A stretch of 64,000 bases of DNA from Syntrophobacterales bacterium Delta_02 (GTDB taxonomy: Bacteria > Desulfobacterota > Syntrophorhabdia > Syntrophorhabdales > Syntrophorhabdaceae). Numbering within the stretch: position 1 is the stretch's first letter; each line of letters opens with the position of its first letter. The translations under genes were made by a program, and so were the position numbers. This document shows positions 10,097 through 19,239 of the stretch, piece after piece. The notes under the pieces were generated by a model. It was not told the origin of the DNA. It was given only the letters and a program-made list of their open reading frames with translations, and did not search any database. The DNA is taken from positions 31,278 to 95,277 of the forward strand of contig LVAA01000011.1 of NCBI GenBank assembly GCA_001603955.1, read 5' to 3'.

Positions 10097-10863
10097 GGCG
10101 CTTCCCCCTTTTCATAGAGCTCGTTGAGCAGTACGTATTCCCTGTTCGTATCCATGGGCTGCCAGAAACCGTCGTGTTCGTAGACCATCATCTGACCGTC
10201 CCTGACAAGGTCCCGCATGGGTCTTCTCTCGAACACGAGCCCTTCGGCGTCATCGAGGTAATCGAATATCTCCCTTCGGCAAACGAAAAAGCCTCCCGAT
10301 ATCCTGCCACCCGAGGCCTGGGGTTTCTCGTTGAACTCGACAACCTTTCCTGATGGATCGTTCATCAGCTCTCCGAACCTTCCCGGCGGGCGCACACCCG
10401 TTACCGTCAGTATCCTGCCATGGGACCTGTGGTAATCGATGAGCCTGTCAATATCCACGTCGCCGACCCCGTCCCCGTAGGTGAGCATGAAGTTCTCCTC
10501 ACCGGCCAGGTATTTCTGCACCCTTTTCACCCGGGCCCCCGTCATCGCGTTGAGCCCCGTCTCGGCCAGCGTCACCTGCCAGTCCGATTCCGGATGCTCG
10601 TTGTGGTACTGGATCTTCTTATCCCTCCCCAGCGTAATGGTGAAGTCGTTCGTGTTCGCCTCGTAGTTGAGGAAGAAGTCCTTGATCACGTCCCCTTTAT
10701 ATCCGAGGCACAGGACGAACTGTTTCACCCCGTACTCGGCGTAGTATTTCATGATATGCCAGAGAATGGGTTTGGCCCCGATGGGGATCATGGGTTTGGG
10801 CATATTGTCGGCCACATCGCGAATGCGCGTGCCGTAGCCTCCGCACAAGATTGCAAGCTTCAT
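10081..10863 (-). CDS. rfbF: glucose-1-phosphate cytidylyltransferase
   Basis: MKLAILCGGYGTRIRDVADNMPKPMIPIGAKPILWHIMKYYAEYGVKQFVLCLGYKGDVIKDFFLNYEA. Confidence 0.96.
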   Translation of the reverse strand: MKLAILCGGYGTRIRDVADNMPKPMIPIGAKPILWHIMKYYAEYGVKQFVLCLGYKGDVIKDFFLNYEANTNDFTITLGRDKKIQYHNEHPESDWQVTLAETGLNAMTGARVKRVQKYLAGEENFMLTYGDGVGDVDIDRLIDYHRSHGRILTVTGVRPPGRFGELMNDPSGKVVEFNEKPQASGGRISGGFFVCRREIFDYLDDAEGLVFERRPMRDLVRDGQMMVYEHDGFWQPMDTNREYVLLNELYEKGEAPWVKW

Positions 10864-12110
10864 GCTCTCTCTCCTTGAGCCAAAAGTTTTTCGTACAGCA
10901 ATTCGTAGTTCCTGACGGAGGTCCGCGCCGAGAAAGCGTGCGTGAACTTCTGTCCCGCCCGCGCTCCAAGGGACTGCCTGAGGTCCCCGTCCGTCGCAAC
11001 GGACCTTATGGCATGGGCGAGGCTCACCGCGCTGCCGGGCTCGACCAGGATCCCGTCGTTCATGTGGTCGATCTGCTCCGGTATGCCCGCGATGGTGCTT
11101 GCGATGACGGGCTTGCCAAGGCTCATCGCCTCGAGGACGACGTTGGGGAAATCCTCCTGCCCGATGGAGGGCAGCACCATGATATCGACGGCGTTCATGA
11201 AATTGAAGACGTTCCCTTCACTTCCCAGGAAACGCACGTTACCCTGGAGCCCGCCATCATGCACGAGCCTTTTGAGCGCCTCCAGCTCGACCCCCTCACC
11301 CTCGATGAGGACGAGGGGAAGGCCGCCGGCCGGCATCTCCTCCTTCAGCATTCTCATCGCCTCGATGAGGACGGCGTGTCCCTTGCGCCTCTCCAGGACG
11401 GCGACGACACCGACGAGGATCCGCCCCTCACTCACGCCCAGGCGCCGGAGGGTCTGCTCCCTCGTTTCGGTGACCCCTCGGGGCTGTATCCCGTTGAAGA
11501 TATTGACCGTCTTCACGGGGTCCAGCTTGAGGGCATTGACGAGCATGCCCTTCGCGTACGAAGACCCGGTGACGAACAACGATACGGCCCGCGTGACGAT
11601 CATGTCGTAGGGGATGTCCGGCCAGCGCCAGGCGGGCCGGTGTGAATGGGCTATGTTGTTAACGACGTAGACGATGCGCCCTATCCCGCAAAGCCGGGCC
11701 GCGATGACAGCGGCGGTGCACGAGTAGGCCCCGGGATACCCGCCGTTGTTGACGTGAAGTATGTCGACGGACTCTTTTCTGAACACGAGAAAGAGTCGCA
11801 CGATGTCCCAGATGATGAAAAGGTGCTTCAACACGACATGGCAGAAGGCCAGAACCACGAGACGGAGGAAGGGCGGAAGCCCACTGATACGGTCAAAGAT
11901 GGCACTGAGATCGGGAAGCCTCAGGCCGACGGTCCGAAAACCCCGCGTCACCCTCTGCCTGAAACCGGTCTCGTATTGGCCGGAATACCTGTAAAAGAAG
12001 CTCACCTTGTAGCGTCTCATGAACTCTTCGTCCTGAAAGAAGTTGACGAGCATATTCTCGCAGCCGGCGAAGAAGGGACAGTCCGAGTAGAAAAGGATGT
12101 TTTTCCTCAC
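10860..12110 (-). CDS. GT4-family glycosyltransferase
   Basis: GVVAVLERRKGHAVLIEAMRML...IMVLPSIGQEDFPNVVLEAMSLGKPVIASTIAGIPEQI; GTG start overlapping upstream gene. Confidence 0.87.
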   Translation of the reverse strand: MRKNILFYSDCPFFAGCENMLVNFFQDEEFMRRYKVSFFYRYSGQYETGFRQRVTRGFRTVGLRLPDLSAIFDRISGLPPFLRLVVLAFCHVVLKHLFIIWDIVRLFLVFRKESVDILHVNNGGYPGAYSCTAAVIAARLCGIGRIVYVVNNIAHSHRPAWRWPDIPYDMIVTRAVSLFVTGSSYAKGMLVNALKLDPVKTVNIFNGIQPRGVTETREQTLRRLGVSEGRILVGVVAVLERRKGHAVLIEAMRMLKEEMPAGGLPLVLIEGEGVELEALKRLVHDGGLQGNVRFLGSEGNVFNFMNAVDIMVLPSIGQEDFPNVVLEAMSLGKPVIASTIAGIPEQIDHMNDGILVEPGSAVSLAHAIRSVATDGDLRQSLGARAGQKFTHAFSARTSVRNYELLYEKLLAQGERA

Positions 12111-13057
12111 TTGTCCTCTCGCCGAAGAAAGGAGGCTATCGTGCGTCTCACCCCCTCCTCGAGAGCGACCTTCGGCTGCCATCCCATCAAGCTCTTCGCC
12201 TTTGACGTGTCCACGCGATAATCCATGATCTCGTCGGGCCGGTAATCCCTGCCCCCCACCCGCACGAGACCTCGCCTGTCGAGAAGTCTCTCCACCATAC
12301 CGACAAGCTCGAGGAGTCTCACGGCGCTCCCGCCGCCGATGTTCATCACCTCTCCCGCCGCCCCTTTGGCCCGGGAAGCCCGTATCATGGCGTCAACAAG
12401 GTCGGTAATGTACACGAAGTCCCGCGTCTGCTGTCCCGCCGTCATAACAAACTCCCTTCCTTCCATGAGGGACCGTATGAGGGAAGGCAGGAACATGCCC
12501 GTCTCCTGTCCAGGGCCGTAGGCGAGCGTCGGCCGGAGCACGACGACGGGAAGCCCGTACAGGCCGTGAAACATTCCTGAGAGGTTCGTGACGCACAGCT
12601 TCGAGTAGGAATAGGCCGTGACGGGTGCCTCGCGCATCGACTCGGTAAAGGGACTCTCATTCTTCCCGTATTCCTCCGCCGTACCGAGAACCACGACGGA
12701 TGCGACACCCCCCTGTTTGATGAGGGCGGAAAAAAGGTTCAGAGAACCGATCACGTTGACGCCCACGGCCTTGTAGAAATCGTCCACGTCCGACGAGCGC
12801 TCCTTGAAGGCGGCAAGGTGAAACACGACGTCCGGCTTGCACCCGCCAACGCACTCTTCGACGAAGGCCCTGTCCCCGATATCTCCGGTACAGAGGGTGA
12901 GACCCACCGCTCCCCCGTCAGGCACGGCCATGTCGAGCGCAGTGACGGCGGCCTTCTCCGCGATGAGCGTATCCACCAGGCTGCGCCCTATGAATCCCCG
13001 TGCTCCCGTCACAAGGACCCTTTTTCCCTCAAGCAAAGGTCGAACCTCGTCGCTCAC
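12107..13057 (-). CDS. NAD-dependent epimerase/dehydratase
   Basis: RVLVTGARGFIGRSLVDTLI; YSYSKLCVTNL; GTGA 4-nt overlap with upstream CDS; track ORF 12107-13573 is over-extended. Confidence 0.85.
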   Translation of the reverse strand: MSDEVRPLLEGKRVLVTGARGFIGRSLVDTLIAEKAAVTALDMAVPDGGAVGLTLCTGDIGDRAFVEECVGGCKPDVVFHLAAFKERSSDVDDFYKAVGVNVIGSLNLFSALIKQGGVASVVVLGTAEEYGKNESPFTESMREAPVTAYSYSKLCVTNLSGMFHGLYGLPVVVLRPTLAYGPGQETGMFLPSLIRSLMEGREFVMTAGQQTRDFVYITDLVDAMIRASRAKGAAGEVMNIGGGSAVRLLELVGMVERLLDRRGLVRVGGRDYRPDEIMDYRVDTSKAKSLMGWQPKVALEEGVRRTIASFLRREDK

Positions 13058-13596
13058 TTGATCACCCTGAGATAATAGGTCAGCGAGTTGAGCGGGAAGA
13101 GATGAGACAGTCTGACCTCGTACGAATAGGGACGCCTCTCGGCAAACCTCACGACAAGGCGGTGAAGAATGCCCATTCTTCCGTCCTTGAACTCCCTGTC
13201 GAACTCGAGCCCCTCCGTCCGGAACCGGGCACTCGTGTAACCGTAGCGCTCGTGGAAGGAATGGGAGGGGTCGAAATAGCAGAACCACCAGACGCCGAAG
13301 AAGTTCCTGTGCGTCGGATCGATGGTAGCGTAGCAGCTCCTGAAATAGGGGACCCTGACAACCACCGCCGCACCATCCGCACTGATGCGGTGCACCTCTT
13401 CCATGACCTTCAGGGGTTCTTTCACGTGCTCCAGGATGTTGTCCATCCAGACATTCCCGGCCGAACCATCCTCGAAGGGATAGGGAAACACATCGAGGTC
13501 GTGGACGATGTCTACACCGGGAAGCGCCAGGGCGTCGACACCGACATACCCTTCCCTCTTCCTCTGCCCGCACCCGAGATCGATGTTGAGGCTCAT
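13054..13596 (-). CDS. class I SAM-dependent methyltransferase
   Basis: MSLNIDLGCGQRKREGYVGVDALALPGVDIVHDLDVFPYPFEDGSAGNVWMDNILEHV. Confidence 0.8.
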   Translation of the reverse strand: MSLNIDLGCGQRKREGYVGVDALALPGVDIVHDLDVFPYPFEDGSAGNVWMDNILEHVKEPLKVMEEVHRISADGAAVVVRVPYFRSCYATIDPTHRNFFGVWWFCYFDPSHSFHERYGYTSARFRTEGLEFDREFKDGRMGILHRLVVRFAERRPYSYEVRLSHLFPLNSLTYYLRVIK

Positions 13597-13627
13597 TGAG
13601 ACATCTCCTGTTTTGCCACCCCTGTCT

Positions 13628-15160
13628 TCATATCTCCGGACGCCTGCCTCCCCTGCGGGACCAAAAGAAATGTGATACTGACTTGAGAAAGCGGGCTGGA
13701 GTCACAACGTTATCCTTCAAAAGATACCACAAATACCTGGAACGGTGCCGCGAGTTCAGCAGATGGGTCCAGTATCTCCCATCAGCCCGAAAGAAACTCA
13801 CTTCAAAGGGCGTTATGATCCCGTACCGCAACTGCCAGGAAAAGAGCAGTCTGTGAAGGTCCAGGCGATGATCGCTCAGCCTGAACTTCGGCGACGGGAG
13901 CAGGCGGCTCATCTGACAATATTCCTCTCGCCCCACGGGCTCAGCGAGATTCCGGAAAATCTCGGTCCCAGGATATGGCTGCGTCACCCCCACGGAAACA
14001 TAGGTCGGCTGAATCTTGCTGAGAAGACGTCTGGTCGCCCTCAGATCTTCCTCGTTCTCCGTGGGAAGGTTCACAAGTATGTTGGCAAAGGTCCGTACAC
14101 CATGTTGACGGCACAGATCGAAGGCCCGGACGGTCTCTTCCACGGTATTGAGCTTTCGAATTTCCTTGAGGAGCCGGTCGGACCCTGTTTCCACGCCAAA
14201 ATCCAGTTGAATACAACCTGATCCCTTCAGAAGCCTGACGACATGTTCTTTCTGAATGCACCGGACTCTTGTCTCTGCGGCCCAGAGCATCTTCAACCCA
14301 CTTTTTCGGTAGGCCGTGCAGAACTCCACTATATCCCTCTCTATGACGCCGAAGGTATCGTCGAGAATGTAGAAAAAATCGAACCCATAACGCTCCTGAA
14401 GCATACGCAAGTCCTCTATCACCTGCTCCATCGGGCGTTTGCGCACGACCGGCCTGCCGGGAGCCTTGTCATTTGCCTGCCAGACACTGTTCGAAGCACA
14501 GAAAGTGCAACGAAAGGGACAACCGCGGCCTATATAGATGACTGCTGCAACGGCAGCCAGTCTGCGTATTACGACCTTTCTCGGCTCCGTATACCAGGTC
14601 ATGTCGATCTTGTGGTATGCGGGCATCCCGCATTCACTGAGATCCATCAATTCCCGGTTCGGGGTCTGCACCACCTGCCCGTCCATTCGATAGGCGATTC
14701 CCCTGATATGCTTCCCGTCTACCCCGGGTTTGTAGCTCGCGAGCAGTTCTCTAACCGTCAACTCACCCTCTCCGCGAACCACCAGGTCGAAGGGGCTGCC
14801 CTCGAACAAAAAGTCTTCCGGGGATATGGAAGCGTGGGCATTGCCAACCACGATGGTACCGTCATATTCCCGGCGTATCCTTCCGGCGAGGTCAACGAGG
14901 ATGTCGTAATCGGTTACAAAAGCGGCCAGACCAACGAACCTGGGCTGATAGCGCCGCACGTCGTTGAGAATGTGATCAACGTTATCATTGAACCCAACAT
15001 GATGGGGATTGGATATTTCTGCCGTGAAGCCATGCTTTTCAAGATATCCCGCGAGATAAAGATAATAGTACGGCATGTAGGCTTCTCTGGCGTTCGTAGG
15101 GGACACGACGAAGAGGATATCTACCTGCGCTCCATCACCCATGTTCACATTACCCGCCAC
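13628..15160 (-). CDS. B12-binding-domain radical SAM protein
   Basis: N-terminal cobalamin-binding-like fold; GRGCPFRCTFCASNSVW (CxxxCxxC); TGSDRLLKEIRK. Confidence 0.88.
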   Translation of the reverse strand: MAGNVNMGDGAQVDILFVVSPTNAREAYMPYYYLYLAGYLEKHGFTAEISNPHHVGFNDNVDHILNDVRRYQPRFVGLAAFVTDYDILVDLAGRIRREYDGTIVVGNAHASISPEDFLFEGSPFDLVVRGEGELTVRELLASYKPGVDGKHIRGIAYRMDGQVVQTPNRELMDLSECGMPAYHKIDMTWYTEPRKVVIRRLAAVAAVIYIGRGCPFRCTFCASNSVWQANDKAPGRPVVRKRPMEQVIEDLRMLQERYGFDFFYILDDTFGVIERDIVEFCTAYRKSGLKMLWAAETRVRCIQKEHVVRLLKGSGCIQLDFGVETGSDRLLKEIRKLNTVEETVRAFDLCRQHGVRTFANILVNLPTENEEDLRATRRLLSKIQPTYVSVGVTQPYPGTEIFRNLAEPVGREEYCQMSRLLPSPKFRLSDHRLDLHRLLFSWQLRYGIITPFEVSFFRADGRYWTHLLNSRHRSRYLWYLLKDNVVTPARFLKSVSHFFWSRRGGRRPEI

Positions 15161-16937
15161 TGCTTATTCCTTTCAGCTCCCTCGTCCATTCATCGATTGC
15201 ATTTTCAGACCTCTTCCCGAACCGCCCCATGAACCTCCTGACCGCTTTCCGCCGCGCGTCGTCAGCCCACCACCCGTCGACGTTCTCGTAAACACGGTTG
15301 ACCTCTTTGGCTGCGTCCACGGGACTGTCAAAAAGTATGCCAGCCAGTCGGAGGTCTCTGAAATATCCTTCAGCGTCCGGATGTAGCGTGTTCGCGCTGA
15401 GAGAGGGATCGCAAAACAGTATGGTGGGTTTGTCAATATGCAAAGCCTCGATGAATGTGGTTGAATACATCGGATGACCGCAGAGGAAGAGACAGCAATT
15501 ATCCAAGCTCCTTGCGAAAGGCACGTCCCAGGTCTCTATGCGGATATTACCCGGAAATGCGTCTCTCAGCCTTTCCCGTACATCCCATCCCATATCCTCC
15601 CTGTGGGGTCTGAGTCTCAAGTTGCATCTTACCTTTGCCGACAGGTTTTCCGCGAACAGGTTCACATCTTCAAAGTAACGCTGCCAGTAACCCGTTGTGA
15701 GAGGAAACTGTATCAGACATCTCAACCAAACAGCCAGGTCATAGAGTACATCCGGGATATCTCGCCGCCTTCGCGTCTTCCTTCTTCCCATCAGCTTCGT
15801 TGGAGCCAGGGGTTTCACGACGGCCCCGGCGCCATCTCTTGTCCACCCCCATGAATAAAACCTGTCTACGATGGAGAGCTCGTGCCTTTCCTGCAGAAAG
15901 TACCTGATGATGCCGTAATTGCCTCCGTGCTGGAGACCGACAAGGAGGCTGCCCTTTTCGGCCTGAGAGCCGGCCCATATCTTGAACACATCGTTGTAAT
16001 GCCAGGACGTCGCACTCATGAGAGCAACGGCTTTATGGCGATACAATCCGTTTATCGTCTCCTTTATATCTTTGTACCCCTCCACGAACGTGACAGGCAA
16101 TTCTTCGGAGATAAGGTCAAACAGTATTCCCTCGAATTCACTCTCGCCGAACGACACGGTCTTTATGATCTGTCGTGATGCTTCATGGCCCGCGTATCCC
16201 GTAAAGTCGACATCGGGATAGAAAAAAGGTGACAGCGCAAATCCGGTCCGCAACAGGAGTCGCACCTCCGCGCTTCTTGGAAGATATGCGTTGTGGTAGA
16301 ACACCTTTCTTTCCCTGGCGCCCAGAGACGAAACGAACTTTGCCAGGCTCCTTTTCACGAATGAGACTCCCCTGCTTGGAAGAACCTTCTGTACGGATAC
16401 CTGCACATACCGCGTGCGATCCACCTTCATTGTGGGGAAAGAGCCTTTAAATTGGCCCATGATCCTGCTGAATAACTGAAGATTATACAGATCTCCTTTT
16501 AAGAGCTCCATGAAATCAATCGTCGAACCCGGCGTTTGAAAAGAGGCCTTGTCCAGGCACAGCGTCGTCAGCTCCGGGTATGACCGCAGGGCCTTCGTGA
16601 TATGGAGGTATCTGTCATATACCACGTGAATGAAATGGAGAAGCCAGGTACCGACCAATATCCTCCAGTATTTTTCCGAATGACGGACCCCGTGAACGAC
16701 GTTGAGTCTTCCCGAGAGAACAGGGAGGGTCCTCTCGTAGAGGTCGTCGACATAGGAAAAGATCCCGGGGACCTCGGCATCTGTATAAGGGGGGTCGAGC
16801 GCTATCGTGTCGAGGGATTCCAGGTACTCTTTCCTGCTGTACCGACGGCACCACTCTCCCAGGATGAGCAGCGTTCCCGAAGTGTCCCAGAACTCTTCGA
16901 TGGATGTCGTCGCGAGGAATATCTTCTTGTCGGCCAA
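15150..16937 (-). CDS. LIC12162-family putative surface-glycan transferase
   Basis: IFLATTSIEEFWDTSGTLLILGEWCRRYSRKEY N-terminus recalls the LIC12162 family; C-terminal GT-B-like half. Confidence 0.7.
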   Translation of the reverse strand: MADKKIFLATTSIEEFWDTSGTLLILGEWCRRYSRKEYLESLDTIALDPPYTDAEVPGIFSYVDDLYERTLPVLSGRLNVVHGVRHSEKYWRILVGTWLLHFIHVVYDRYLHITKALRSYPELTTLCLDKASFQTPGSTIDFMELLKGDLYNLQLFSRIMGQFKGSFPTMKVDRTRYVQVSVQKVLPSRGVSFVKRSLAKFVSSLGARERKVFYHNAYLPRSAEVRLLLRTGFALSPFFYPDVDFTGYAGHEASRQIIKTVSFGESEFEGILFDLISEELPVTFVEGYKDIKETINGLYRHKAVALMSATSWHYNDVFKIWAGSQAEKGSLLVGLQHGGNYGIIRYFLQERHELSIVDRFYSWGWTRDGAGAVVKPLAPTKLMGRRKTRRRRDIPDVLYDLAVWLRCLIQFPLTTGYWQRYFEDVNLFAENLSAKVRCNLRLRPHREDMGWDVRERLRDAFPGNIRIETWDVPFARSLDNCCLFLCGHPMYSTTFIEALHIDKPTILFCDPSLSANTLHPDAEGYFRDLRLAGILFDSPVDAAKEVNRVYENVDGWWADDARRKAVRRFMGRFGKRSENAIDEWTRELKGISSGG

Positions 16938-16942
16938 TTTTC

Positions 16943-17773
16943 CTACCAGCAGCTCCTGCCCCCGTCAATGACGACCACGGCGCCGTTCATATAGGAGGAC
17001 GCGTCGGAGGCGAGGAAGATTATCGCGCCTTCCAGCTCGTCGGGCCTCGCCATCCTTCCCAGGGGTATCAGCTTGTTCAGCCGGACGAGGAAGTCCTCAC
17101 CCTGGTTGTTGTAGACACCACCCGGACAAAGGGCATTACACCTCACGCCCCTGTCCGCCCAGTACGTGGCCAGGTAGCGGGTAAGGCCGATGAGCCCTGT
17201 CTTGACGACGGAATAGGTCACGGGTTTCACGTTCTGCATCTCCTCGGGGACCCCTTCCGTCCTGTAAAGCCTCTGGTCCGGCGCGATGACTCCGAGGTCG
17301 GAGGAGATATTGATGATGCTGCCCCCTTTCTTTCCTGCCATTGCCTTACCAAAGTGTTTCGCGCACAGGAACGACCCCGTGAGGCCGACGGCCAGGTCCT
17401 GCTCCCAGACGGTCAGGGGGAAGTTCTCGAGACGCGAGGAGTTCGTGAGGGTGTTCGACGTGTCGACGACGGGGTTGTTCGCCGCGTTATTGATCAGCAC
17501 GTCGACGCGCCCGTACTTCCTGAGGACTTTCCCGCACGCGCCTGCCACTTCCTCTTCCCGCGTGATGTCCACATGGTAACCGCACGCCCCCGTGCCGTAC
17601 CTGCCGTTCAGTTCATCGACGAAGGCGTCAATGGGCTTCTTCTTCAGGTCGAGAATGACGGGCACGCCGCCTCCATCCGCGATGATCGAGGCATGTCTCT
17701 TCCCGAGAAAACCCGTCCCGCCCGTGATCACGACAACCTTTCCCTTTATGTCGAATACGTTCTTCATGGTCAA
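16943..17773 (-). CDS. SDR-family oxidoreductase
   Basis: KVVVITGGTGFLGKRHASIIADGG; NNAAN; YSVVK; CPGG. Confidence 0.87.
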   Translation of the reverse strand: MTMKNVFDIKGKVVVITGGTGFLGKRHASIIADGGGVPVILDLKKKPIDAFVDELNGRYGTGACGYHVDITREEEVAGACGKVLRKYGRVDVLINNAANNPVVDTSNTLTNSSRLENFPLTVWEQDLAVGLTGSFLCAKHFGKAMAGKKGGSIINISSDLGVIAPDQRLYRTEGVPEEMQNVKPVTYSVVKTGLIGLTRYLATYWADRGVRCNALCPGGVYNNQGEDFLVRLNKLIPLGRMARPDELEGAIIFLASDASSYMNGAVVVIDGGRSCW

Positions 17774-18546
17774 TAGAGTGTCGCTGTCTGCCCGCCATCC
17801 ACGATGAGACAGGCACCCGTGATAAAGGAAGCTCGCGGGGAAGACAGGAAGAGTATGGCATCGGCTATCTCCGCAGGGTCCGCGAACCGCTTCATGGGGA
17901 CCGTCGATTCTATGATGCCCCTGACACGTTCCGGGTCGTCCTTCAGCTTCATGTCCCAGCTGCCTCCTTCAAAATAGACGTTTCCCGGGGCAACGCAGTT
18001 CACGCGCACTCCCTGGTCCGCCGCCTTTCGGGCAAGGTTCTTCGAAAAGGCGATGACCGCCGTTTTTGCGACGGAGTAATCGACGGGCGCTCCGAATGCC
18101 TCCACACCGGCTATGGATGACACGAAGACGATGCTTCCCTTCGATGCCGCAACGAGGGGAAAGAACTCACGGGCCGAATCAATGGCGCTGTGGAGGTTCT
18201 GGGCAAACACCTCTTCCACATGTTCCCTTTCCGGTATGGGATCGGGCACGCTGACCCCATAACCCACGTTCGCGACAAGGACATCAAGACCCTCCCAAGA
18301 CGAAGTGATGAACTCCCTCAACGCCCTTATATCCCCGTGGGACCTGAAATCGCAGGCACGGCAGAGTACATCCGATGCCGCATGCCACGAGGCGAGCTCG
18401 TCTCTCACTTTCCTCAGCTCCGCCTCGCCGCGCCCCGTCAGGACCACCCTGGCGCCTTCCTCCAGGAAGTGCTCCGCCGTCGCCCGGCCTATCCCCCGCG
18501 TCGACCCCGTGACAAGAACCCGTTTTCCCTTGAGCTCAAGGTCCAC
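17770..18546 (-). CDS. SDR-family oxidoreductase
   Basis: KRVLVTGSTRGIGRATAEHFLEEGARVVLTGR; YSVAKTAVIAFSKN; TGACLIVDGG; 4-nt overlap with next CDS. Confidence 0.9.
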   Translation of the reverse strand: MDLELKGKRVLVTGSTRGIGRATAEHFLEEGARVVLTGRGEAELRKVRDELASWHAASDVLCRACDFRSHGDIRALREFITSSWEGLDVLVANVGYGVSVPDPIPEREHVEEVFAQNLHSAIDSAREFFPLVAASKGSIVFVSSIAGVEAFGAPVDYSVAKTAVIAFSKNLARKAADQGVRVNCVAPGNVYFEGGSWDMKLKDDPERVRGIIESTVPMKRFADPAEIADAILFLSSPRASFITGACLIVDGGQTATLY

Positions 18547-18548
18547 TC

Positions 18549-19232
18549 TTACTCTCCTTTTCCATCATTCCCGGGCTTTACGCCGTAACCGACAAGCATG
18601 AGCTCCCTCGACCACCTCAAGGCCTTCACCTTTGTCCGCACCGGGACGAAGGGTGCCACGGCACGGCACAGGTAATTGAGGACCGGGTATTTCCACACCA
18701 GCGGTAACTGCCTGAACCTGGACACCTCGATATCGATGAACCCGTGCATCTCGTAGATATCTCTGAGTGAAACCACCGAGAAGGGGCTTTTGTGCGTATG
18801 GTCGTCAAAGTATATCTTGTAGCACGATTCCCAGTCGGGGACGAGGGTAATGAGCATGCCTCCCGTCTTGAGGACCCTTCTGGCCTCTTCCATGTAACGC
18901 TCGGGGTCGTGAAAATGCTCGAGCACGGACTTGGAATAGACTACGTCGAAGGTATTGTCATCGTAAGGAATCCCTTCCCTCTCGATGTCGGAGACCCTGA
19001 CGGGGATATCGGGGCTCAGGGCCGGCGCCTTCTCGGAGATATCGACACCGCAGGCATCGAGTCCCAGGTCCCGGAAGCCTTTCAGAAACTCGCCCCTGCC
19101 ACACCCCGCTTCGAGAAACGCCATGCCCGGGACCATCCGGAAACGCTGGAAAAGATGAAGACATAGCTCAACCGGATAGCCTGTGTAGGGACGCTCCTTT
19201 TCGCTGTACACCACCTCGAGGTAGTCGGCCAT
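18549..19232 (-). CDS. class I SAM-dependent methyltransferase
   Basis: FLEAGCGRGEFLKGFRDLGLDACGVDIS...FDVVYSKSVLEHFHDPERYMEEARRVLKTGGMLITLVPD. Confidence 0.87.
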   Translation of the reverse strand: MADYLEVVYSEKERPYTGYPVELCLHLFQRFRMVPGMAFLEAGCGRGEFLKGFRDLGLDACGVDISEKAPALSPDIPVRVSDIEREGIPYDDNTFDVVYSKSVLEHFHDPERYMEEARRVLKTGGMLITLVPDWESCYKIYFDDHTHKSPFSVVSLRDIYEMHGFIDIEVSRFRQLPLVWKYPVLNYLCRAVAPFVPVRTKVKALRWSRELMLVGYGVKPGNDGKGE

Positions 19233-19239
19233 TATCGAC

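Noticed and set aside
12107-13573. Full 488-aa epimerase ORF
   Set aside because: N-terminal part is an off-frame read of the methyltransferase at 13054-13596; GTG start at 13057 fits the fold.
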